Source: Planctomycetota bacterium
Lineage (GTDB): Bacteria > Planctomycetota > Phycisphaerae > WQYP01
Direction: 5' to 3'
NCBI GenBank assembly: GCA_021852225.1
Contig: JAJZOA010000147.1
Location: 1 to 5,234, forward strand
Length of the DNA stretch: 5,234 nt
The position numbers and the translations under genes are program-made. The stretch's first letter is position 1. The number at the start of each line of letters is the position of its first letter. The notes under the pieces are model-generated. The model searched no databases. It was not told the DNA's origin and saw only the letters and a program-made list of their open reading frames with translations. Positions 1-5,234 of the stretch are shown here, piece by piece.

Positions 1-168
1 ATGCGGGTGGTAGATGTACTGATCACCAATTTCCATCTACCCAGAAGCACACTGCTGGCCCTGGTTGCGGCGATTATTTCGCCGGAGGAACTTCGGCGCG
101 TGTATCAGGAGGCGGTCGTGCAGCGCTACAGGTTTTACAGTTTTGGAGATGCGATGATCATCTTGTAG
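1..168 (+). CDS. queA: QueA, S-adenosylmethionine:tRNA ribosyltransferase-isomerase, C-terminal fragment (5' end outside window)
   Basis: QueA transfers and isomerises the ribosyl part of S-adenosylmethionine onto 7-aminomethyl-7-deazaguanine at the tRNA wobble position, giving epoxyqueuosine; it is cytoplasmic. Frame 1 is open from the first base to the TAG at 166-168 and gives 55 residues. They contain the family's C-terminal signatures: [19 protein letters not shown] near the start and [13 protein letters not shown] at the very end, matching the usual TNFHLP(K/R)STLL and YRF(F/Y)S(Y/F)GDAM pattern. Full QueA proteins are about 340-360 residues, so roughly the last sixth is present. The ATG at position 1 is an internal methionine and not the real start, because it lies inside the conserved block. 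The natural C-terminus looks intact. It shares its strand with the next gene, but the 172-base gap and unrelated function argue against an operon. Confidence 0.93.
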   Translation: MRVVDVLITNFHLPRSTLLALVAAIISPEELRRVYQEAVVQRYRFYSFGDAMIIL

Positions 169-180
169 CGGGGCGGGGAA

Positions 181-204
181 CGAGGATCCCGGGAAAAGTC
201 CTCG
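181..204 (+). terminator. weak hairpin after queA, possible terminator
   Basis: CGAGGA at 181-186 pairs exactly with TCCTCG at 199-204 around a 12-base interval, with one more possible U-G pair inside. It begins 12 bases after the queA stop, where a terminator would be expected. No T-run follows (the next bases are agcaggacgccccc), so it is not a standard intrinsic terminator, and a stem this short could arise by chance. Confidence 0.25.
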
Positions 205-247
205 AGCAGGACGCCCCCACCGATTGGCAGGATTATAGTGGCCTCAC

Positions 248-269
248 GTCAACTATCCGCGGCGTTGAC
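248..269. promoter_or_regulatory. 6+6 inverted repeat, candidate operator
   Basis: GTCAAC (248-253) and GTTGAC (264-269) are perfect inverted hexamers separated by 10 bases, with a CG at the exact centre. The right arm overlaps a possible -35 box (TTGACT, 265-270) upstream of the lyase gene. A dimeric repressor such as a LacI- or GntR-type sugar regulator could act here; this is inference, and no regulator gene is in the window. Confidence 0.3.
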
Positions 270-293
270 TCGCAAACCCGTTAAATTTTTGAT
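265..293 (+). promoter_or_regulatory. candidate sigma70-type promoter P1 for the lyase-galactosidase pair
   Basis: TTGACT (265-270, 5 of 6 to consensus) and TTTGAT (288-293, 4 of 6) are separated by exactly 17 bases, the second within a T-rich stretch. Transcription would begin near position 300, leaving a leader of about 40 bases that includes the ribosome binding site at 330-334. The -35 box lies in the right arm of the inverted repeat at 248-269. Confidence 0.35.
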
Positions 294-300
294 CTGACAT

Positions 301-329
301 TCGACAAATGCCGTACCGATGATTAGAAT
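301..329 (+). promoter_or_regulatory. candidate sigma70-type promoter P2, very close to the start codon
   Basis: TCGACA (301-306, 5 of 6) and TAGAAT (324-329, 5 of 6) lie 17 bases apart, a better consensus match than P1. Transcription would start near 335-337, only about 5 bases before the ATG at 341, and would leave out the ribosome binding site at 330-334. If active, the lyase mRNA from it would be nearly leaderless, which makes this either unusual or a chance match. Confidence 0.25.
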
Positions 330-334
330 AGGTG
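330..334 (+). promoter_or_regulatory. ribosome binding site that decides the lyase start
   Basis: AGGTG lies 6 bases before the ATG at 341. The in-frame GTG at 332, which would add three residues, falls inside this motif and has no Shine-Dalgarno-like sequence of its own upstream. The ATG is therefore the better start. Confidence 0.55.
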
Positions 335-340
335 TCGCAA

Positions 341-2272
341 ATGGAAAACTATAAAAAACAATCATCGGTTTTTCGCAGCGGCTTTGCCATTTTACTCGGC
401 CTGTTGACGGCCTTTTCGGCAGCGACTGCAATCATGGCCGCGCCGCCAGTCGTGGTGCGACAAACGGCCAATGACGTGATTGTGAACAACGGTCTTATTC
501 GGGTGGACTTTTCACGCCGCAAGGCACGAATTGTTTCCCTGGTTGACGAACAGGGTGGCCGTCGGCTGGAATTGCTGAATCAAGCCTACGGAATTTATTT
601 TGACGCCAACGGCATTCGCACTTCGCGTCCACGGCATCCGGGCAGCGCCCCGCGGCGACGGACTTACTTTGTACCGCTGACCGGCAAGGGAATGCGCATC
701 GAAAAAAAAGGGAAGCAAAGCGCTGAAATCATTTTCAATGGTCCGACGTCGTACTGGTTTCCGTTTGCCGAACGGGTGCATTTTGAAATCCGCCGCGGAC
801 AGTCGGGAATTTACGGCTGGGTGGTGTTCCACCATGCCGCCGGAGCACCGGGCGGCGTGATTTTTCAGACCCGTTTTGTGGTAAAGGCAGCCGACGGCCA
901 CAGCGTATTTCGTGACTGGGCCGTCGATAAATATGCTGTCGATTCACCTCTGATCGGAACACTGCCGGAAGAGCGCTGCGTGCAGAAATTGCAGGATGTA
1001 ACGGAACTTCTTTCCAATGGACAGATATGGTGCAAGTATGATTACTGCCTGTTTGGCTATCAGTTTCTCTGTTACGGACTGGCCGGGCCGCATGTGGGGC
1101 TGTGGATGGATTTTCCAGGCACATCCTATATCAATGGCGGCCCGCTGCGGCAGGACCTGACGGTGCACCAGCAACGCGTAGGGCAACGCCTGACCAAAAA
1201 CAATATTCTGGCAATGTTCGATGGCGGCCATTTCGGAGCTGGCGATATCCGCATCGCCCGCAACGATAACTGGACCAAATTTTTCGGCCCGGTTTATATC
1301 GCGGTCAACAACGGCAATTCCCCGATAGCGATGTACCGCGCGGCCCGCCGGGAAGCGCGCCAACTGCGGCTTCAACGGCCATTCCAGTGGCTTAAAAGTG
1401 CCTATTATCCGCTGGCGCGCGGAACGGTTTCGGGCACGATTCAGGTGGCCGGCGGCAATCATCCGGCCGGTGCCTGGGCGGTGCTAAGTGCGGACAATTC
1501 CACGGACTGGGCCATGCAGGCGGCTCATTACGAGTTCTGGACGCGGGTGGGGCCGACTGGCGCGTTCCGATTGACGGATGTACGCCCGGGCAACTACAAA
1601 CTTTCGATCAGCGGTGCCAACCAGTTCACGGATTTTATTGAGCACCATGTGCAGGTCGGTCCGAACCGGACGACCAATTTGGGAATTCTGCACTGGCGGC
1701 CCAATACACATGGGCGGGTGTTATGGGAAATCGGCAAAGCCGACCGCAGCGACCGGGAATTTTTTGATGGCAACAATGTTCGCCATTACAGCAACTTTTT
1801 GCGGTATGCCAGAAATTTCCCCAATGATGTCACCTACACCATCGGGTCGAGTACGCCGGCAAAGGATTGGAATTTTGCGCAATGGGGTTGGTATTGCAAA
1901 AAGCCATACTGGACTATTAAATTTAACCTGCCCCGCCAGCAGCATGGCACAGCCACACTCACGCTCGGCTTCTGCGCAACGCTTATCCCGCACGGTGGTT
2001 TGGCGGTTGGCGTCAATGGCAGGCGGGTGGTGGTACTGCATCTTAAGAAAAGTGGGGCGGCCGTATACCGCAGCGGCGGTCAGGACAGCCTGTATCAGGT
2101 GCGACTGGTTCGATTCCCGGCGAACCTGCTGAAATCCGGGTTAAACCGGCTCACACTGGGCTTCACAAATCCAATTAAAATTCCCGCTTCCGCCACTGCA
2201 CAGCGGCGATTTCGCGCATTCCGCGTTGGCGCGGTCATGTATGACGCACTGGAACTGGCGGTCAAACCGTAA
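341..2272 (+). CDS. secreted rhamnogalacturonan endolyase, polysaccharide lyase family 4 (PL4)
   Basis: The 643-residue product should cleave the rhamnose-galacturonate backbone of rhamnogalacturonan I by beta-elimination outside the cytoplasm. A Sec signal peptide is visible: KK and R early, hydrophobic FAILLGLLTAFSAATAIMA, cleavage near A33/A34. The PL4 three-domain layout follows. A beta-sandwich lyase domain spans about 44-350, with NGGPLRQDLTVH and WTKFFGPVYIAVNNG. A fibronectin-III-like domain spans about 356-449, starting YPLARGTVSGTI and including FWTRVGPTGAF and VRPGNYKL. A carbohydrate-binding-like domain runs from about 460 to the end, with LWEIGKADRSDREF and FPNDVTYTIGSS followed by KDWNF. 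In the fungal enzyme a lysine and a histidine are catalytic; K232 (WCKYD) and H276 or H297 are candidates here, unaligned. There is no sign of truncation. The GH35 gene follows 10 bases later. Family assignment is firm; exact substrate is inferred. Confidence 0.9.
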   Translation: MENYKKQSSVFRSGFAILLGLLTAFSAATAIMAAPPVVVRQTANDVIVNNGLIRVDFSRRKARIVSLVDEQGGRRLELLNQAYGIYFDANGIRTSRPRHPGSAPRRRTYFVPLTGKGMRIEKKGKQSAEIIFNGPTSYWFPFAERVHFEIRRGQSGIYGWVVFHHAAGAPGGVIFQTRFVVKAADGHSVFRDWAVDKYAVDSPLIGTLPEERCVQKLQDVTELLSNGQIWCKYDYCLFGYQFLCYGLAGPHVGLWMDFPGTSYINGGPLRQDLTVHQQRVGQRLTKNNILAMFDGGHFGAGDIRIARNDNWTKFFGPVYIAVNNGNSPIAMYRAARREARQLRLQRPFQWLKSAYYPLARGTVSGTIQVAGGNHPAGAWAVLSADNSTDWAMQAAHYEFWTRVGPTGAFRLTDVRPGNYKLSISGANQFTDFIEHHVQVGPNRTTNLGILHWRPNTHGRVLWEIGKADRSDREFFDGNNVRHYSNFLRYARNFPNDVTYTIGSSTPAKDWNFAQWGWYCKKPYWTIKFNLPRQQHGTATLTLGFCATLIPHGGLAVGVNGRRVVVLHLKKSGAAVYRSGGQDSLYQVRLVRFPANLLKSGLNRLTLGFTNPIKIPASATAQRRFRAFRVGAVMYDALELAVKP

Positions 2273-2275
2273 GGA
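2271..2275 (+). promoter_or_regulatory. ribosome binding site of the GH35 gene, overlapping the lyase stop
   Basis: AAGGA shares two bases with the lyase TAA (2270-2272) and lies 7 bases before the ATG at 2283. It selects this ATG over the in-frame ATG at 2226, which lies inside the lyase gene and would put 19 residues ahead of the Tat signal. The arrangement suggests translational coupling of the two genes. Confidence 0.7.
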
Positions 2276-2282
2276 ATTGCTT

Positions 2283-5051
2283 ATGTCATCCAGAGAACCG
2301 CGTGGCCAGAGCCGCCGCGACTTTTGCAAATATACCGCGCTGGGCTGGATGGCGGGGCTGGCGACTTCCGGGACCGAAATTCCGGTTTTTGCGCGGCAGA
2401 CAAAAGGGCGTCGGATTTTTTCGCATCCGGACCGCATTCGCTATGACCGCTTAAGTCTGTATGTGGAAAATCAGCCCTTCTTTTTGTACAGCGGTTCATT
2501 CCATTATTGCCGCGCGCCCAAAGAGCTTTGGCCGGCCCGCTTTGAAAAAATCCGAGATGCCGGCTTTAACACCGTGCAGACTTACACCCCGTGGAATCTG
2601 CATGAACCGCGGATGCCGAACGGCCCGGACGATTTTTCCCAATGTGATATGACCCTTTTGGATGAATTCCTGACCATGGCGACGCAGTTCGGCCTGTATA
2701 CCATTGTGCGATGCGGGCCGTATATGTGCGGCGAATGGGACACAGGCGGCTATCCGCAATGGCTGATTCCGAAAATTCCGCCGCATCACCGCGGAATGTG
2801 GCTGCGCAGCAACGCGGCATCTTATACTCCGTGGGCCAACCACTGGATGCAGGCGGTATGCCGCACAATTGCGCGGCACCAGATCAACCGTAAGCCCGCG
2901 GGCACCAAAGGCGTCCTGTTGATGCAGGTGGAGAATGAATACGGCCTGATCGGCGTACCGTTAAATGAGAAAAAATCGCATCTGCAGGACCTGATTGACC
3001 AGGCCCGTGGAAATGGTATTGAAGTCCCGCTATTCACCAACCTTGCCGGCTTTATTCTAGGCTCCCACGATCGCCTGACCGACGAAGTGTTTGACACTCT
3101 TGACCGCTATCCCGGCTGGCAGTTTCCGGCCATGCTTCATCGCATAAAACATTATCGCAATGGCCAGCCGGATGCTCCGGTGATGGCTGCGGAAATGCAG
3201 GGCGGCTATTTTACATCCGTGGGGGCCACGCCATATCTGCAAACCGATCATGATACCTATGCGGACAATGTCGGGCCGGACCAGATCAACGCCCTGACGC
3301 TTTTTTCCATACGGCATGGCATGACCGCATTAAATTATTACATGCTGTTCGGCGGCACAAATTTCGGTGGGCGTGCGGGTGCCAATGTGGCGACAACCTA
3401 CGATTATTGCGCGCCAATTCGGGAAAACGGCGGCGTGGGCGCTAAATGGCTGAAGGTCGCGGCGATCGGAAAAATGATTCAGCGGCACGGCCCGGCGCTG
3501 GCACGTTCGATAGAAACCGCGGTGCGGGTTGACCGGCTGCCTCGCAACATTGAAATCGGTGCCCGCAGGTCACCAGATGGGGCTCACTTTATTTTTATCC
3601 GCAATGCGGATCGCGCGCGGGCCGCAGCGGTCAGAATGGAAGCCCAGATTGCCGGCCTGGGTCGCGTGGGCCTGTCGGTGCGACTTGCCCGGGCGGATTT
3701 TCAGGTGCTGTATCTGCCGCCGGGTGAAGTCAGGCCAGCTCTTGGCGAGTGGCTGCCGCCAAAAGTTGCGCCACTTCGCCGCCCCAGGGCCATACCCGAT
3801 GCCGTGGTCATCACCAGCGTCCGGATGGCACCTGACTCACAGCCACAGAATTTTCGTCCCGTGCCTGAAGGGCATTCGCTGGCCGCGATGGGAATTTACG
3901 AAAGTGGATTCACCTATTATCGCGGCCGGGTGCATGTGAACAGAGAAAGCCCAACGGGAGCCGCGTCAATAACCGCCCAGCTTAACAGTCAGGATTCAGC
4001 CACAGCGCTGATTTCCGGACATGTCATCTATCCCGCCTCCCGGACAGGCTCGCCCGCAATTTTTCCGCTGCCGGAAGCGCCGGTTAATGGGGCAATCGAC
4101 GCGCTGTTTGTGTATGAGAATGCCGGACACCCCAATTCCGGCTATGGCTTGCAGAGCACGTTTGGCATAACGAATATTGGCCTTGCACCGACCCAGACCG
4201 TGGCCGACTCGTTGGATCACTGGCGATTCAAGCAGGTGAAACTTCCACGCAACATCAGGGATCTGGCGGAAATTAAGCCGGACTATTCCGATGCGGACTG
4301 GCACATGGCACATACGGCGAATATGCATCCCCATGAAATTGGTCACAGACAGTCCGCGGTGTTCCGTACACGATTTAATATGACGGAAGCGGACGCGCGG
4401 CACGGTCGCGGCCTGCTGCGATTCGGTCTGGTATCCAGTCGGGCGTGGGTGTTTGTCAATGGCAAAGCGGCCGGCATGGTGGGCGGCATTGGCCCCACCC
4501 TGAACATTGGTCCACTGCTGCACCGCGGGGAAAATACAATCGCACTGGTGGTTCAGGAACTTGGCCACTGGGGCGGCATCGGGGAACCGGCGATTATTGC
4601 CCAGCCGGATACATGGGGCAGGCTGACCGGACATCTGGAAGTGGCCACCGGACCGACCGGCGAGGCACTTGGCTGGCAAAAGCCTGAATTTAATGACGCA
4701 CAATGGTCGCATCATCAACTGCCGTCCGCCGTGGCACCGCAAGAGTCCCCGTTGACCTGGTTTCGCATGGCTTTCACACTGCCGCAGGTCGCGGCGGGCA
4801 TTTGGGTTCCGTGGTGTTTGAAGCTGTCGGCCAGCGGCAACGGATTTATATATTTAAATGGTCATAATATAGGCAGAATCTGGGAACATGGCGGCCAGCG
4901 CGAATTCTTTCTACCGGACTGCTGGCTCAATGCGACCGGAAAGACCAATACAATTGCGCTCTGTTTGCGAAGTGTGGACAAACCGGCCGGGCTGCAGGCG
5001 GCAACGGTAGCCCCCTATCGGGTCTATGCGGAATACAAAAAAGAGATGTAA
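2283..5051 (+). CDS. Tat-exported GH35 beta-galactosidase, large multidomain form
   Basis: The 922-residue product is a retaining glycoside hydrolase expected to release terminal beta-linked galactose, here probably from pectic galactan side chains. The N-terminus carries a twin-arginine signal, SRRDFCK at 10-16, then ALGWMAGLA and a likely cleavage after VFA at residue 37. The catalytic barrel covers about 50-400 and keeps the family motifs: HYCR (74-77), WNLHEP from 104, GPYMCGEW followed by GGYPQWL (145-161), QVENEYG (215-221, acid/base E219), AAEMQGGYF (nucleophile E304), FGGTNFGGRAGAN and TTYDYCAPIRE. The 85-residue spacing of the two glutamates fits GH35. A beta-rich domain follows to about 500, then apparently three beta-sandwich modules; the last ends in the typical LNGHNIGRIWEHGGQREFFLP (from 858). 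It is longer than many bacterial relatives (about 600-800) and resembles fungal multidomain enzymes. Galactosidase activity is likely, though some GH35 enzymes act on glucosamine or arabinose units. Confidence 0.92.
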   Translation: MSSREPRGQSRRDFCKYTALGWMAGLATSGTEIPVFARQTKGRRIFSHPDRIRYDRLSLYVENQPFFLYSGSFHYCRAPKELWPARFEKIRDAGFNTVQTYTPWNLHEPRMPNGPDDFSQCDMTLLDEFLTMATQFGLYTIVRCGPYMCGEWDTGGYPQWLIPKIPPHHRGMWLRSNAASYTPWANHWMQAVCRTIARHQINRKPAGTKGVLLMQVENEYGLIGVPLNEKKSHLQDLIDQARGNGIEVPLFTNLAGFILGSHDRLTDEVFDTLDRYPGWQFPAMLHRIKHYRNGQPDAPVMAAEMQGGYFTSVGATPYLQTDHDTYADNVGPDQINALTLFSIRHGMTALNYYMLFGGTNFGGRAGANVATTYDYCAPIRENGGVGAKWLKVAAIGKMIQRHGPALARSIETAVRVDRLPRNIEIGARRSPDGAHFIFIRNADRARAAAVRMEAQIAGLGRVGLSVRLARADFQVLYLPPGEVRPALGEWLPPKVAPLRRPRAIPDAVVITSVRMAPDSQPQNFRPVPEGHSLAAMGIYESGFTYYRGRVHVNRESPTGAASITAQLNSQDSATALISGHVIYPASRTGSPAIFPLPEAPVNGAIDALFVYENAGHPNSGYGLQSTFGITNIGLAPTQTVADSLDHWRFKQVKLPRNIRDLAEIKPDYSDADWHMAHTANMHPHEIGHRQSAVFRTRFNMTEADARHGRGLLRFGLVSSRAWVFVNGKAAGMVGGIGPTLNIGPLLHRGENTIALVVQELGHWGGIGEPAIIAQPDTWGRLTGHLEVATGPTGEALGWQKPEFNDAQWSHHQLPSAVAPQESPLTWFRMAFTLPQVAAGIWVPWCLKLSASGNGFIYLNGHNIGRIWEHGGQREFFLPDCWLNATGKTNTIALCLRSVDKPAGLQAATVAPYRVYAEYKKEM

Positions 5052-5097
5052 ACGCGGGCTGGTAAATATTCCGGCAGCAAGGCAGTTGGCGTATCGC

Positions 5098-5150
5098 GAA
5101 TTTGCCTTTGCGACCCGCAAGTGTGGTCGCGCGGCACCCAGGGCAAATTC
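5098..5150. repeat. nested inverted repeat, possible hairpin between genes
   Basis: GAATTTGCC (5098-5106) is the exact inverse complement of GGCAAATTC (5142-5150). Inside it GCGACC (5110-5115) pairs with GGTCGC (5125-5130) around the 9-base loop cgcaagtgt. The two stems would stack with 3 unpaired bases on the left and 11 on the right. It starts 46 bases after the GH35 stop and ends 12 bases before a possible start codon at 5163. No T-run follows, so it is not a classic terminator; it could be a terminator-like 3' end, a leader structure for the next gene, a protein-binding palindrome or a dispersed repeat unit. Confidence 0.5.
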
Positions 5151-5162
5151 ATATAGAGTGCC

Positions 5163-5234
5163 ATGTATATCAAGTTTGATTTTGATAGCGTACCTCACGC
5201 GTCAGCGGATGTTATTGGGGCAATCAATGTCTGG
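5163..5234 (+). CDS. possible start of an unrecognised gene, cut by the right edge
   Basis: From the ATG at 5163 the frame stays open for 24 codons to the end of the window, beginning MYIKFDFDSVPH and ending DVIGAINVW. An in-frame TAG (5154-5156) lies just upstream, so a gene in this frame must start at or after this point. The only Shine-Dalgarno-like sequence is a weak GAG at 5156-5158, four bases before the ATG. I do not recognise a family. A second frame, from GTG at 5158, is also open to the edge, so openness alone does not show that this is coding. Confidence 0.22.
   Translation, partial: MYIKFDFDSVPHASADVIGAINVW

Noticed and set aside
234..239. TATAGT as a -10 box between queA and the lyase gene
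   Set aside because: The matching -35 position (about 211-216, acgccc) bears no resemblance to consensus.
332..340. GTG start for the lyase gene
   Set aside because: It sits within the AGGTG ribosome binding site of the ATG at 341 and has no such site of its own.
944..1462. Minus-strand open frame of 172 codons within the lyase gene
   Set aside because: It is antisense to conserved PL4 motifs and has no recognisable domain or ribosome binding site context.
1578..2132. Plus-strand open frame of 184 codons in another frame of the lyase gene
   Set aside because: It overlaps the conserved C-terminal PL4 domain in a different frame, and its residue make-up (rich in R, S and P) is that of a frame shadow.
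2226..2282. Earlier in-frame ATG for the GH35 gene
   Set aside because: It would overlap the lyase gene, add 19 residues before the Tat signal, and ignore the AAGGA site placed correctly for the ATG at 2283.
3996..4742. Long minus-strand open frame of 248 codons within the GH35 gene
   Set aside because: It lies entirely opposite a coding region with clear GH35 motifs, its translation resembles no family I know, and it is explained by codon bias in a GC-rich gene.
4911..5198. Minus-strand open frame of 95 codons reaching into the right intergenic region
   Set aside because: Half of it is antisense to the conserved GH35 C-terminus, it would start with GTG, and it shows no family motif.

Overview
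The window looks like a chromosomal piece of a Gram-negative environmental bacterium of moderately high GC content that degrades plant polysaccharides. The combination of a bacterial queuosine gene, a Tat-exported glycosidase with an SRRDFCK leader and a PL4 pectin lyase fits Planctomycetota, Verrucomicrobiota or Acidobacteriota. This placement is inferred from gene style alone, because no rRNA or other strong phylogenetic marker is present.

Layout, all genes on the + strand. Positions 1-168 hold the last 55 codons of queA (tRNA queuosine synthesis), cut by the left edge. Positions 169-340 are intergenic, with a weak hairpin after queA, a 6+6 inverted repeat overlapping a possible -35 box, and two candidate sigma70-type promoters before the next gene. 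Positions 341-2272 encode a secreted family 4 polysaccharide lyase (rhamnogalacturonan endolyase) with the full three-domain architecture. Positions 2283-5051 encode a large Tat-exported GH35 beta-galactosidase. Its ribosome binding site overlaps the lyase stop codon and its start lies 10 bases after that stop, so the two genes are almost certainly co-transcribed. Positions 5052-5234 are mostly intergenic, with a nested inverted-repeat structure at 5098-5150 and possibly the first 24 codons of another gene from 5163.

The two complete genes make biochemical sense together. The lyase would cut the rhamnose-galacturonate backbone of rhamnogalacturonan I (pectin), and the beta-galactosidase would remove galactose from its galactan or arabinogalactan side chains. 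No transporter, sensor or regulator for this pathway is inside the window. The window contains no RNA gene, CRISPR array, insertion sequence or phage-like gene that I can recognise. I do not see a clearly new biological system. The points most worth checking are the modular enlargement of the GH35 enzyme, the different export routes of the two enzymes, and the unexplained palindromic structures in the two intergenic regions.
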